Below, one piece after another: positions 37,221-45,374 of a stretch of 64,000 nucleotides of DNA (position 1 is its first letter; every line of letters begins with the position of its first letter). The translations under genes were made by a program, and so were the position numbers. The DNA comes from CAWBRT01 sp963819175. GTDB taxonomy: Bacteria; Acidobacteriota; Terriglobia; Terriglobales; Acidobacteriaceae. The notes under the pieces were generated by a model. That model was not told the origin of the DNA, did not search any database, and worked only from the letters and a program-made list of their open reading frames with translations. The stretch lies in contig CAWFVJ010000019.1 in NCBI GenBank assembly GCA_963819175.1, positions 135,928 to 199,927 of the forward strand. The letters are read 5' to 3'.

Positions 37221-38645
37221 TTAAATGTCGTAATACAAGCTGAACTCGTAGGGATGCGGACGCAGACGCATGGCATCCACTTCCTTGCTGCGCTTGTAGT
37301 CGATATAGGTCGTCAGCAGGTCTTCGGTGAAGACATCGCCCTTGAGCAGGAACTGATGATCGGCTTCGAGCGCGTCGAGCGCCTGTTCGAGCGAACCCGG
37401 CATGGAAGGAACCTGCTTCAGCTCCTCCGGTCCGAGATCGTAGATGTCCTTATCGAGCGGCTGACCCGGATCGATCTTATTTTCGATTCCATCCAGTCCG
37501 GCCATCAGCATGGCGGAAAACGCCATGTAGGGATTGCAACTCGGGTCGGGCGGGCGGAATTCAACGCGCTTGGCCTTCGGCGAAGCCGAGTACATTGGGA
37601 TACGGCAGGCAGCCGAGCGGTTGCGGCGCGAATACGCAAGGTTGACCGGAGCTTCAAAGCCCGGAACCAGGCGCTTGTAGGAGTTCGTCGTCGGAGCGAT
37701 GATCGCCGACAGTGCCGAACCATGCTTGATCAGTCCGCCGATGTACCACAGACCCAACTGCGAGAAGCCGGCATAGCCGTCTCCGGCGAACAGAGGCTTG
37801 CCGCCCTTCCACAGCGACTGGTGGCAGTGCATGCCGCTGCCGTTGTCCTGGAACAGCGGTTTCGGCATGAAGGTCACCGTCTTGCCGTATTGATTGGCAA
37901 CATTGCGGACTACGTACTTGTACATCATGGTGTTGTCCGCCATCTTCAGCATCGGACCGAAGCGCATATCGATTTCTGTCTGGCCGCCGGTCGCCACTTC
38001 GTGGTGGTGGCACTCGACCTCTATGCCGCACTTCTGCATCGTCAGCACCATCTCGGAGCGCAGGTCCTGGTAGTGGTCGGTGGGAGGCACCGGAAAGTAG
38101 CCTTCCTTATAACGCGGACGATAGCCGAGGTTGTTTTCCTCGCGGCCCGAATTCCAACGGCCCTCTTCCGAATCAATGAAGTAGTAGCCCTGGTTTTCGC
38201 GCTGATCGAAACGGACATTATCGAAGATAAAGAACTCGAGTTCGGGGCCGAAGTTACAAGTGTCGGCGATGCCCGTCGAATTCAGGTACATCTGCGCTTT
38301 CTTGGCAATGTAGCGCGGATCGCGGTCGTAGCGCTGTTTGGTGACAGGATCCTGGACGTCGGCGATCATGACCAGCGTTGGGACTTCGGTGAAAGGATCG
38401 AGCTGGTAGGTCGTCGGATCCGGCATCAGCAGCATGTCGCTTTCGTGGATGGCAGCCCATCCGCGAATCGAGGATCCATCCATGCCGAAGCCGTCTTCGA
38501 ACACGGCCTCATCAAGCTCGCCGATTGCGTAGGAAACGTGGTGCCAAAGACCGGGAAGGTCGGTGAATCGGAGATCCAGTATCTGAACGTTATTCTTCTT
38601 TGCAAAGTCCAGAACGGCTTTCGGATCACCCTTAGTATCTGCCAT
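37221..38645 (-). CDS. glnA: Glutamine synthetase, type I
   Basis: Joins glutamate and ammonia with ATP. The 474-residue protein has MDGSSIRGWAAIHESDM, the metal-site PELEFFIF, VECHHHEVATGGQTEID, the ATP-site NGSGMHCHQSLW, the NRSAACRIP loop and the adenylylation site Tyr402 in KDIYDLGPEEL. That places it in the GS-I-beta group under GlnE control, consistent with glnE next to it. AAAAGGAG precedes the ATG. Confidence 0.97.
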   Translation of the reverse strand: MADTKGDPKAVLDFAKKNNVQILDLRFTDLPGLWHHVSYAIGELDEAVFEDGFGMDGSSIRGWAAIHESDMLLMPDPTTYQLDPFTEVPTLVMIADVQDPVTKQRYDRDPRYIAKKAQMYLNSTGIADTCNFGPELEFFIFDNVRFDQRENQGYYFIDSEEGRWNSGREENNLGYRPRYKEGYFPVPPTDHYQDLRSEMVLTMQKCGIEVECHHHEVATGGQTEIDMRFGPMLKMADNTMMYKYVVRNVANQYGKTVTFMPKPLFQDNGSGMHCHQSLWKGGKPLFAGDGYAGFSQLGLWYIGGLIKHGSALSAIIAPTTNSYKRLVPGFEAPVNLAYSRRNRSAACRIPMYSASPKAKRVEFRPPDPSCNPYMAFSAMLMAGLDGIENKIDPGQPLDKDIYDLGPEELKQVPSMPGSLEQALDALEADHQFLLKGDVFTEDLLTTYIDYKRSKEVDAMRLRPHPYEFSLYYDI

Positions 38646-38975
38646 CGATGCTCCTTTTGAGCGGCTTGCCGCGTCAGATGGTCAGGGTCTCCGCCCGGTG
38701 CAGACCTGAAAACACTACAACACTGGGCTTAACCCTGTAGATTGAGATGTTTGTCGGCATCCTAGCTAAACATCAGCTATCTACCTGATGGGAGGATATA
38801 GCCCAGCATTCCAGGACTGGAAATCGATACTTTTTATCGTATCTATAACTTCGCTTTATGGCGTTACTGCCGCAAAACCACTACACTGGCATTGGGTTTA
38901 GAAATCAGGCACTTCCGTCAAATTTTAAATTGCCTTAGTTGGTTGATCCTGTTAGGCAGATAACGGCAGATAACG
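38646..38975. promoter_or_regulatory. Divergent control region between glnA and a LysR gene
   Basis: 330 bp without a gene, moderately AT-rich. It must contain the glnA promoter(s) and the LysR-gene promoter. I looked for a sigma-54 GG-N10-GC site facing glnA and found none convincing. 38745-38800 has CATCAGCTATCTACCTGATG, an imperfect inverted repeat that could be an operator. Confidence 0.4.
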
Positions 38976-39880
38976 ATGGACTTCGATCAACTGGAAACGT
39001 TCGTGGAGGTCGCACGACACCTTAGTTTCTCCAGGGCAGCCGAGAAGCGTTTTCGCACCCAGCCGGCCATTTCCGCGCAAATACGGGCGCTCGAAGAGGA
39101 AATTGGAGCCAGGATTCTCGACCGCACCGGGGGAAAGGTCTCGCTGACAGCCCCGGGAAGGCGTTCTTGAGGTACGTGGAGGAGGCGCTCGAAGCCCGCC
39201 GCAACATCCTTGCGGAGATGGCGGAGATGGAGCGCGTGCCGCGTGGCGAATTAGTCGTGGCCGCCAACGAAGGCACCTGCCTGCACATTCTCCCCGAGGT
39301 TTTTGCCGAATTCAAAAAGCTCTACCCTGACGTTTCCGTCAACGTAAAGCGATCGGAAAGCCCCAAGATACTGGAGGCGATCATCGATAACACCATCGAT
39401 TTCGGGGTGGTTTCGATGCCGGTCAGCGACAAGCGCCTGACGACGGTTGTGATTCATCGCGACGAACTGGTGGTGATCACTCCTCCGCGGCATCCCTTGT
39501 CCAAGCAAAAGACGGTGACGCTGGAACAGTTGGCAAAATATCCGCTGCTGGTTCCGAAGATCGGCCGCACCCGCGACATGATTGAGGCGCTGTTCGACGA
39601 ACGCCGCCTGAAGCCCGACTTCTCGATGGAATTGGACTCCAGCGAACTCACCAAGCGCTTTGTGGCCGCAAGCGTGGGCATAGCCTTCATTGCGAACTCG
39701 CATGTCGAAAACGAAGCCCGGGCGGGACTGTTGAGTTCCTTGCGGCTGGCCGACGCGCATATCGCTCGCGACCTGGCGCTGGTGTTTCGCAAGGATAAGG
39801 CGCTGAGCCGGGCGGCCCTGGCCTTCATCGAGATTGCCGTGAAACAAAAAACGCCACAAATGGCCGGCGCTCCGAAGTAG
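38976..39880 (+). pseudogene. LysR-family regulator with one frameshift
   Basis: The first 60 codons encode the winged HTH (DQLETFVEVARHLSFSRAAE, QPAISAQIRALEEEIGARI). Near 39153-39160 one base is missing in the GGGAAGG run: the frame should change to KAFLRYVEEALEARRNILAE and continues through a full LysR effector domain (ELVVAANEGTCLHILPEVF, AKYPLLVPK, FVAASVGIAFIANS) to 39880. Read across the shift, it is a ~300-residue CysB/CynR-like regulator. It is divergent from glnA. A dead gene or a sequencing indel. Confidence 0.85.
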
Positions 39881-40057
39881 CTCGTTCCCTAATTTTCCCT
39901 ATTTCCCGATGCCGCGGCGGCACGGCACAAGCACTGGCTCCGCCACACCTAAGAGCCGATTGCGCCCACACATATTTTCAATTATTTTCAAATACCATTG
40001 AAACTTCGTGTGATACCGTTGCATACGCTGGAGGACATAGAAGAATTGGCCAAAGAC

Positions 40058-40603
40058 ATGGTCCCCAAGAAGATCTTCCTCACCAAGGGAGTGGGAAAAC
40101 ACAGGGAGCGGCTCACCTCGTTTGAGTTGGCCTTGCGCGACGCTGGAATTGCAGCCCAGAACCTGGTTCGGGTTTCGTCCATTTTCCCCCCAAACTGCAA
40201 GCTGATTACCCGCAAGGACGGATTGAAGTACTTGAGTCCGGGCGAAGTGGTCTTCGCCGTAGTTGCCGAGAACTCGACGCGCGAACCGCACCGTTTGACG
40301 GCCTCCAGCATAGGGCTGGCGATGCCGGCCGACCGCAGCACCTACGGATACCTCAGCGAGCACCACTCGTTTGGAGAGACCGATCAGGTTGCAGGCGACT
40401 ACGCCGAGGAATTGGCCGCGGAAATGCTCGCGACCACGCTGGACGTGGAATTCGATCCGGACAAGTCCTGGGATGAAAAGAAAGAAGTCTACCGGATGTC
40501 GAACAAGATCGTGCGCACGGCAAACATCACGCAATCGGCGGTCGGCGACAAGAAAGGTCTTTGGACCACCGTGATCGCCTCGGCCATCCTGATCTTTGAA
40601 TAA
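40058..40603 (+). CDS. pdaD: Pyruvoyl-dependent arginine decarboxylase
   Basis: Decarboxylates arginine to agmatine, using a pyruvoyl group made by self-cleavage between Ser40 and Ser41 in VRVSSIFPPNC. VPKKIFLTKGVGKHRERLTS opens the fold and FELALRDAGI follows, as in the archaeal enzyme; GYLSEHHSFGETD holds the helix near the active site. I chose ATG 40058; a TTG at 39998 would add 20 residues of uncertain value. It is the first step of a polyamine route whose later genes lie within 4 kb. Confidence 0.92.
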   Translation: MVPKKIFLTKGVGKHRERLTSFELALRDAGIAAQNLVRVSSIFPPNCKLITRKDGLKYLSPGEVVFAVVAENSTREPHRLTASSIGLAMPADRSTYGYLSEHHSFGETDQVAGDYAEELAAEMLATTLDVEFDPDKSWDEKKEVYRMSNKIVRTANITQSAVGDKKGLWTTVIASAILIFE

Positions 40604-40709
40604 GACATGTTTCAAAGTTTCGAGTTTCAAGTTTCTCTGAAGCCTTTCCGAATCCGCGTCAGCCAATTGCTGGCGAATGTGGGCCACCAGATGCAAGAGC
40701 TGTTCGCGC

Positions 40710-41807
40710 TCAACATTCCTCAGCCCCTCTACGATCTTTTCGCAGGCGTTCAAGCACCGCAGCCACGATGAGCGGCAGCCCGACCGTGGCATCCAGGAAG
40801 ACTTCGCCGAACTTGCCGCCTTCGGCGGGAGGCACAAATTTGCCCCACGAGATAGCTTCGCTATAGGGCGAGCCGGAGAGTCCGCCCCAGAAGGCCGGTT
40901 CCGGACAGATGCGCAGACCGTAGTGGTAGCGCTTCAATGGCAGGTCTTCCCCGCCCCGGCGATGCCGCAGTTCGATATAGGGTCCGAACTGCTGCGACCA
41001 GTTGCGCGGCACTCCGCCGCCGATGGTGAAAAGGCCGAGGCGCTTTTGTCGCAGCAGGGTTTCGGCGAAGTGGTCGAGATCCAGGAACGGGTCAAAACGG
41101 ATCAGCGGACGGTTCTCTTTGGCGCGCTTGCGATTGTGCAGAGCGATATCGAGGCCAAGTTCGGAATCGGTGAAGGCGGGCACGAACACGGGCACGTTCT
41201 TTTCGTAGGCCGATTTCAGAATGCCGCGTTCCGGCACGTTCTCGTGTAGGTATTTGCCGATCTCGCGATTGAGTTTGTAGGAGCACATGACCTCGTCGGC
41301 GTCCCAGCGGTCGAGAATGCCGGCGACAATGGACTCGACGAAGTTCAAGTTGGTCTCCGGTTCAAGCGTGTCATAGACGCGGTTGTAGCCGGCTTCGTAG
41401 AGCTCGACATCATTCATCTTTGCGTCGTAAACGAAGTGCGACTTGCCGGCGGCTTCCACCAGACCGTGCGCCATCAGCGCGCCGGTGGAAACCAAGGCGT
41501 TCACGATTCCCTGCTCGATCAGTTCGGCGACGATCAGGCCCTGCTTGGCGACCGTCATGGCACCCGCAAGGGTCATCACCACGAAGCAATCCTTGTCACG
41601 TGCCATGGCCTCCAGCACGTCGGCCGCTTGACCGACCTGGCGTCCGGTGAACGCCGTTTTCGCCATGGCGCGCACCAGGTCGTCGACCGTGCGGACCCGT
41701 GAAAGATCGAGCGGCTCCAGAGGGACCAGTTGATCGCTGATCGGGTCATGCAGTTCGCGCTCGATGCCCGAGCCCTCCGCATTGTGTTTATGATCGCCGT
41801 GCTTCAC
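40710..41807 (-). CDS. Deoxyhypusine synthase-like protein (probable homospermidine-type synthase)
   Basis: 365 residues from the GTG at 41807, which has AGAGGTGAG upstream. Family landmarks: MTLAGAMTVAKQGLI, GYNRVYDTLEPETNLNF, VPVFVPAFTDSELGLD, and the active-site lysine Lys323 in EAISWGKF, the equivalent of the human DHS lysine. The C-terminal GKFGEVFLDATVGLPLI binds NAD in relatives. Bacteria lack eIF5A, so bacterial members are thought to act on free polyamines, for instance making homospermidine from putrescine. The neighbouring arginine-to-putrescine genes agree with that. It is convergent with the decarboxylase gene. Confidence 0.85.
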   Translation of the reverse strand: MKHGDHKHNAEGSGIERELHDPISDQLVPLEPLDLSRVRTVDDLVRAMAKTAFTGRQVGQAADVLEAMARDKDCFVVMTLAGAMTVAKQGLIVAELIEQGIVNALVSTGALMAHGLVEAAGKSHFVYDAKMNDVELYEAGYNRVYDTLEPETNLNFVESIVAGILDRWDADEVMCSYKLNREIGKYLHENVPERGILKSAYEKNVPVFVPAFTDSELGLDIALHNRKRAKENRPLIRFDPFLDLDHFAETLLRQKRLGLFTIGGGVPRNWSQQFGPYIELRHRRGGEDLPLKRYHYGLRICPEPAFWGGLSGSPYSEAISWGKFVPPAEGGKFGEVFLDATVGLPLIVAAVLERLRKDRRGAEEC

Positions 41808-42024
41808 TTGCTCACCTCTTTGCACTCGCTGCCGCCGTCAAACCCGCGGCGCGGAACAATCCTGTATAAAGACACGACTCGAAGGTAAGCCTAATTGCAT
41901 CCAGCATTGGGATCAAGGTGAAATGCTAACTACGCCGCACGAAGCCTGGCAGAATGTCTCAATCGGCGCGATAGTCATTTGTTATGCTAGAGGCGAAACC
42001 TTGCTCTGCAGCGGAGGCCAGGCC

Positions 42025-42927
42025 GTGGCACACGATAAGTTTCAGGCCGGACTTGTGCAGATGGCGTGCGGTCCTGAACCGAAAGAGAATCTTGAGCGTG
42101 CTATTGCGCATGTGCGCGAGGCCGCCAAGCGTGGCGCGCAAGTCATCTGCCTGCCGGAACTTTTCCTGACGCAATACTTCTGCCAGCGCCAGGATGCGGC
42201 GCTGTTCGATCTTGCCGAGCCGATTCCCGGGCCGACGACGGCACGCTTTGGCGAGCTTTGCCGTGAACTGCGCGTAACCGCCGTGGTTTCGCTTTTCGAA
42301 CGACGCGCCCCCGGACTCTACCACAATACGGCCGCCGTGATTGGCCCGGATGGCGCTTTGCGCGGCATCTATCGCAAGATGCACATACCCGACGACCCGC
42401 TCTACTTCGAAAAGTATTACTTCACCCCTGGCGATCTCGGCTTCAAGGTGTTTGACACGGACGTGGGCCGCATTGGCACGCTGATTTGCTGGGACCAGTG
42501 GTATCCGGAGGGTGCGCGCCTGACGGCCATGCAGGGCGCGCAAGTGCTGCTTTATCCCACGGCCATCGGCTGGCATCCGGCGGAAAAGGCGGAGTTCGGC
42601 GAGGCGCAGTACGATGCGTGGCGAACCATCCAGCGCGCGCACGCGATTGCCAACGGCGTTTACGTTGCCGCAGTGAACCGCGTGGGCCACGAGAATGGCG
42701 ACATCCGCGGAAATCGCGCAATGGGAGCGGGCCTGGAGTTTTGGGGCGGCTCTTTCCTGTGCGATCCCTTCGGACGAGTGCTGGCCGAGGCGTCGCATGG
42801 CGACGAAGAAATTTTGATTGGGGAGATCGATGCCGCGAAGATGGAAGATGTGCGCCGGAACTGGCCCTTTCTTCGCGACCGGCGCATCGACAGCTACGGG
42901 CCGATTACGCAACGAATGATCGACTAG
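42025..42927 (+). CDS. aguB: N-carbamoylputrescine amidase
   Basis: Nitrilase-superfamily hydrolase of 300 residues starting at GTG 42025 (GGAGG 7 bases upstream). The catalytic triad is Glu45 (CLPELFLTQYF), Lys118 (YRKMHIPDDP) and Cys155 (GTLICWDQWYPE). CLPELFLTQYFCQ and YFTPGDLGFKVFDT are typical of the N-carbamoylputrescine group rather than nitrilases. It releases putrescine, CO2 and ammonia from the product of agmatine deiminase, encoded just downstream. A longer start at 41923 reads non-homologous sequence. Confidence 0.93.
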   Translation: MAHDKFQAGLVQMACGPEPKENLERAIAHVREAAKRGAQVICLPELFLTQYFCQRQDAALFDLAEPIPGPTTARFGELCRELRVTAVVSLFERRAPGLYHNTAAVIGPDGALRGIYRKMHIPDDPLYFEKYYFTPGDLGFKVFDTDVGRIGTLICWDQWYPEGARLTAMQGAQVLLYPTAIGWHPAEKAEFGEAQYDAWRTIQRAHAIANGVYVAAVNRVGHENGDIRGNRAMGAGLEFWGGSFLCDPFGRVLAEASHGDEEILIGEIDAAKMEDVRRNWPFLRDRRIDSYGPITQRMID

Positions 42928-42964
42928 ACGCTGCCCCGTGGTTTGCAGCATATGTTTTCAGGGC

Positions 42965-43046
42965 GTCATCCTGAGCGAAGCGAAGGATCTATGCATTACA
43001 AATCAAATACATAGATTCTTCGCTCGCTGCGCTCGCTCAGAATGAC
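42965..43046. repeat. 82-bp inverted repeat
   Basis: GTCATCCTGAGCGAAGCGAA...ATGCATT faces AATACATAGATTCTTCGCTC...TCAGAATGAC: the two arms pair over roughly 30 bases. It is a back-to-back pair of the common TCATCCTGAGCG repeat, placed between aguB and aguA, and could form a long mRNA hairpin. Confidence 0.82.
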
Positions 43047-43097
43047 ATTTCAGGTGTTAAAAGCTGTTTGATACGAGAAGGTCGCACCGAGACAGAA

Positions 43098-44283
43098 TTG
43101 TCTAACAATCAAGAACAATTCGCAGATCACTATCGCATGCCGGCCGAATGGGAGCCGATGGCAGCCACGTGGCTGGCTTGGCCGCATAACCGCAGCGACT
43201 GGCCGGGCAGGTTCGCGCCGATTCCCTTTGTCTATGCGGAGATCGTGCGGCATCTGGCACGAGTGGGCCGCGTGGAAATCATCGTCAATGACGAGCAGGC
43301 CGAGGCCGATGCGCGGGCGGTTCTCGAATTTGTTCACGTGGTTGAGCCCGGCGCCAAGCTGCCGGCCAATCTGCGATTCCATCGCTGGCCTACCAATCGC
43401 GGCTGGACGCGCGACTCGGGTCCGATTTTCGTGCGCAACGAGAAGCGGCAATCTGGCGATTACAAATTGGCGTTTTAACGGCTGGGCAAAGTATCGCAAC
43501 TGGCAACTCGATGACCAACTGCCCGGCAGAATCGCACGGCGGCTGCGGTTGACCATGCTTGAACCGGAGTTTGCGGCCGGCGGAAACCAGCGTCACATGG
43601 TGCTTGAAGGCGGCAGCATTGACGTCAACGGGCGCGGGCTGTTGCTTACGACAGAGGAGTGCCTGCTCGGCCAGACGCAGCAACGCAACCCGGGAAGAGG
43701 CCGCGAAGAAATTGAGCATGTGCTGGACCGCTTTCTGGGGGCAAAGAAGGTCGTGTGGCTGGAGCGTGGTATCGCAGGGGACGATACTCATGGCCACGTG
43801 GACGATGTCGCGCGCTTCGTCGCGCCCAACACCGTGGTTGCCGCGGTTGAGCCCGACCCGGCTGACCCGAACCACGCACCGCTGCGCGAAAACCTCAAGC
43901 GGCTTCGCAAGACAATCGGCACGCGAGGCCAGCCGCTGCGGGTTGTGCCGCTGCCCATGCCCACGCCTGTCATCATCCGTGGACAACGCGTGCCCGCGAG
44001 CTATGCCAACTTTTACATCTTCAATGGAATCGTGCTGGTTCCAACATTTAATCAGCCGAATGACCGCGTTGCACTCAACATCCTGGCCGCCGCGATGCCG
44101 AAGCACACGGTCATACCGATCTACTGCGGCGATCTGATCTGGGGACTGGGAGCCATCCACTGCATGACGCAGCAGCAGCCCGCGCTAACTCCACCGCCCA
44201 GCAAACACGAGCGGCCATCGCCAAAGACTCTAGTGCCGCAAAACCCTGCTACACTCACTTGGAATGGACACCATAGCCGATGA
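43098..44283 (+). pseudogene. aguA: Agmatine deiminase, split by a frameshift
   Basis: The first part (YRMPAEWEPMAATWLAWPHN, RGWTRDSGPIFV) ends at 43478; the rest resumes in another frame from ITNWRFNGWAKYRNW, so one base is wrong near 43440-43470. The second part has the conserved LEGGSIDVNGRG, GDDTHGHVDDVARF and the catalytic Cys in GAIHCMTQQQPA. Combined, it is a full-length agmatine deiminase (agmatine to N-carbamoylputrescine). The start is uncertain: TTG 43068, TTG 43098 or ATG 43137. The C-terminal tail runs into the tadA start. Confidence 0.85.
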
Positions 44284-44770
44284 ACTGTGGATGGAGGAAG
44301 CGCTACGATTGGCACAGCGCTCCGCGGCGGCGGAGGAGGTGCCGGTCGGCTCCGTGATCGTCTGCGATGGCGTCATCGTGGGACGCGGGTGGAACCAGAC
44401 AATCGTAGCCTGCGATCCGACAGCCCACGCCGAGATGATTGCCCTCCGCGAAGCCGCTGCCCGCGCCGGAAACTATCGCCTGCCCGACTGCGATCTTTAT
44501 GTCACGCTGGAGCCGTGCGCCATGTGCGCGGGAGCGCTGGTGCATGCGCGCATTCGCCGGCTTGTCTACGGAGCGCCTGACCCAAAGACAGGCGCGGCCG
44601 GATCGGTGCTCACGGTCATCAACCATCCGGCGCTGAATCATCAAATGCAAGTGAGCGCGGGAGTTCTGGCGGGCAGCTGTATGGAAATGTTGCAGGCATT
44701 CTTTCGCGAGCGCCGGGCGGAGAATGTTGAGGCGTTGAGGCGACGTCCGAGCCGCCTGCCGAAATCCTGA
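44264..44770 (+). CDS. tadA: tRNA-specific adenosine deaminase
   Basis: Converts A34 to inosine in tRNA-Arg(ACG). The 168-residue protein has the zinc/proton-shuttle His55 and Glu57 (PTAHAEMIAL) and Cys85/Cys88 (EPCAMCAGALVHARI), and the FFRERR C-terminal helix (FFRERRAENVEALRR). The last ~15 residues (VEALRRRPSRLPKS) come from a dispersed repeat, also found at 19.9 kb where it would encode VEALRRRLSRLPKF. The start overlaps the tail of the agmatine deiminase frame by 20 bases. Confidence 0.94.
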   Translation: MDTIADELWMEEALRLAQRSAAAEEVPVGSVIVCDGVIVGRGWNQTIVACDPTAHAEMIALREAAARAGNYRLPDCDLYVTLEPCAMCAGALVHARIRRLVYGAPDPKTGAAGSVLTVINHPALNHQMQVSAGVLAGSCMEMLQAFFRERRAENVEALRRRPSRLPKS

Positions 44771-44830
44771 GCGTAGCGAAGGACCCCGGAATCCGCCGAT
44801 GCGATGCTTCGCTGCGCTCAGCCTGACTTT
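44725..44830. repeat. Composite dispersed repeat ending tadA
   Basis: GTTGAGGCGTTGAGGCGACG, then GAGCCGCCTGCCGAAATCC, then TGAGCGTAGCGAAGGACCCC and a reversed GATGCTTCGCTGCGCTCAGC arm at about 44801-44823. Same order of parts as at 19896-20067. Confidence 0.78.
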
Positions 44831-44885
44831 TTAAGTGTCGCCAATTCTTGCAAAGCAGGCCCCAGGCGCAAGTCTTCCGTACCGC

Positions 44886-45188
44886 CTAGCCGCCCGAGAC
44901 GGGGGTGACGAGAATCAATTCGTCGCCAGGATTGATGAGCGAATCCAACGTCTCGATGTGGCCGTTGCGCACGACGAGCAAACTCTCGTCGATGTACTTT
45001 TCCCCGCGAACATAGTTGAAAAACGAAGGATGGGCACTCCCCAATCGGTCTAGGACCTCGCTCACCGTCAACCGGCCGTCGCAGTCAAGAGAGAGCTCGC
45101 TCGCGCCCAACAAAGAGGCGATGTGCCCGAATGCCTTGATGGTTATGCCCGTCGAGATAACATGCCCCCCGGTATGTGCTTGCGGCAA
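44886..45188 (-). CDS. MoaD/ThiS-family ubiquitin-like sulfur carrier
   Basis: Beta-grasp protein of up to 100 residues, with core ITIKAFGHIASLLGA, LTVSEVLDRLGSAHPSF, NGHIETLDSLINPGDELILV and the C-terminal di-Gly (VTPVSGG) that is adenylated and thiocarboxylated in this family. The start is unclear: the frame opens at TTG 45188 inside the remnant of an aldehyde ferredoxin oxidoreductase gene, and no ATG fits well. MoaD-like genes are commonly paired with such tungsten/molybdenum oxidoreductases, so this is probably the cofactor partner left behind. Confidence 0.75.
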   Translation of the reverse strand: MPQAHTGGHVISTGITIKAFGHIASLLGASELSLDCDGRLTVSEVLDRLGSAHPSFFNYVRGEKYIDESLLVVRNGHIETLDSLINPGDELILVTPVSGG

Positions 45189-45268
45189 ACCTCCTCCGTC
45201 AGCTCTTCGACCCTCACCGTTTGCGTGCTCAAGTCAATCCACGCCAATTTGCCCATGTAGCCGCCCAT
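45143..45268 (-). pseudogene. Remnant 5' end of an aldehyde ferredoxin oxidoreductase gene
   Basis: The frame from ATG 45268 reads MGGYMGKLAWIDLSTQTV followed by RVEELTEEVCRKHIPGG, the N-terminal strand and helix of AOR-family tungsten enzymes (family consensus GYMGK..RVDLTTG...E). Homology ends after about 35 codons, where the family's GGRGLAARL should continue; instead the frame ends at 45143 inside the moaD coding region. Nearly the whole ~1.8-kb gene has therefore been deleted. The ATG overlaps the terminal TGA of the run-on MFS frame. Confidence 0.62.
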
Positions 45269-45317
45269 CAACGCTGCTCCAATTCTCGTGCTGCCTGTGG
45301 TTCGCCGCACAATCCGT

Positions 45318-45346
45318 GGGGGATGCCGCTTGAAAGCAGCATCCCC
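45318..45346. repeat. Strong hairpin between the MFS gene and the AOR remnant
   Basis: GGGGGATGC (45318-45326) pairs with GCATCCCCC (45338-45346), with inner GCTT/AAGC pairing. No T tract on either side, so it is more likely an mRNA processing or stabilising element than a terminator. Confidence 0.6.
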
Positions 45347-45374
45347 CATGATGATACCCGGTCATGAGAACACG

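Noticed and set aside
36930..38660. 576-codon plus-strand open frame
   Set aside because: Entirely antisense to glnA; GC-rich third positions keep the mirror frame open. Composition (His/Val/Arg-rich) is not protein-like.
38646..38975. Sigma-54 promoter for glnA
   Set aside because: I searched the minus strand for GG-N10-GC with TGGCA/TTGCA-like sequence and found no acceptable match.
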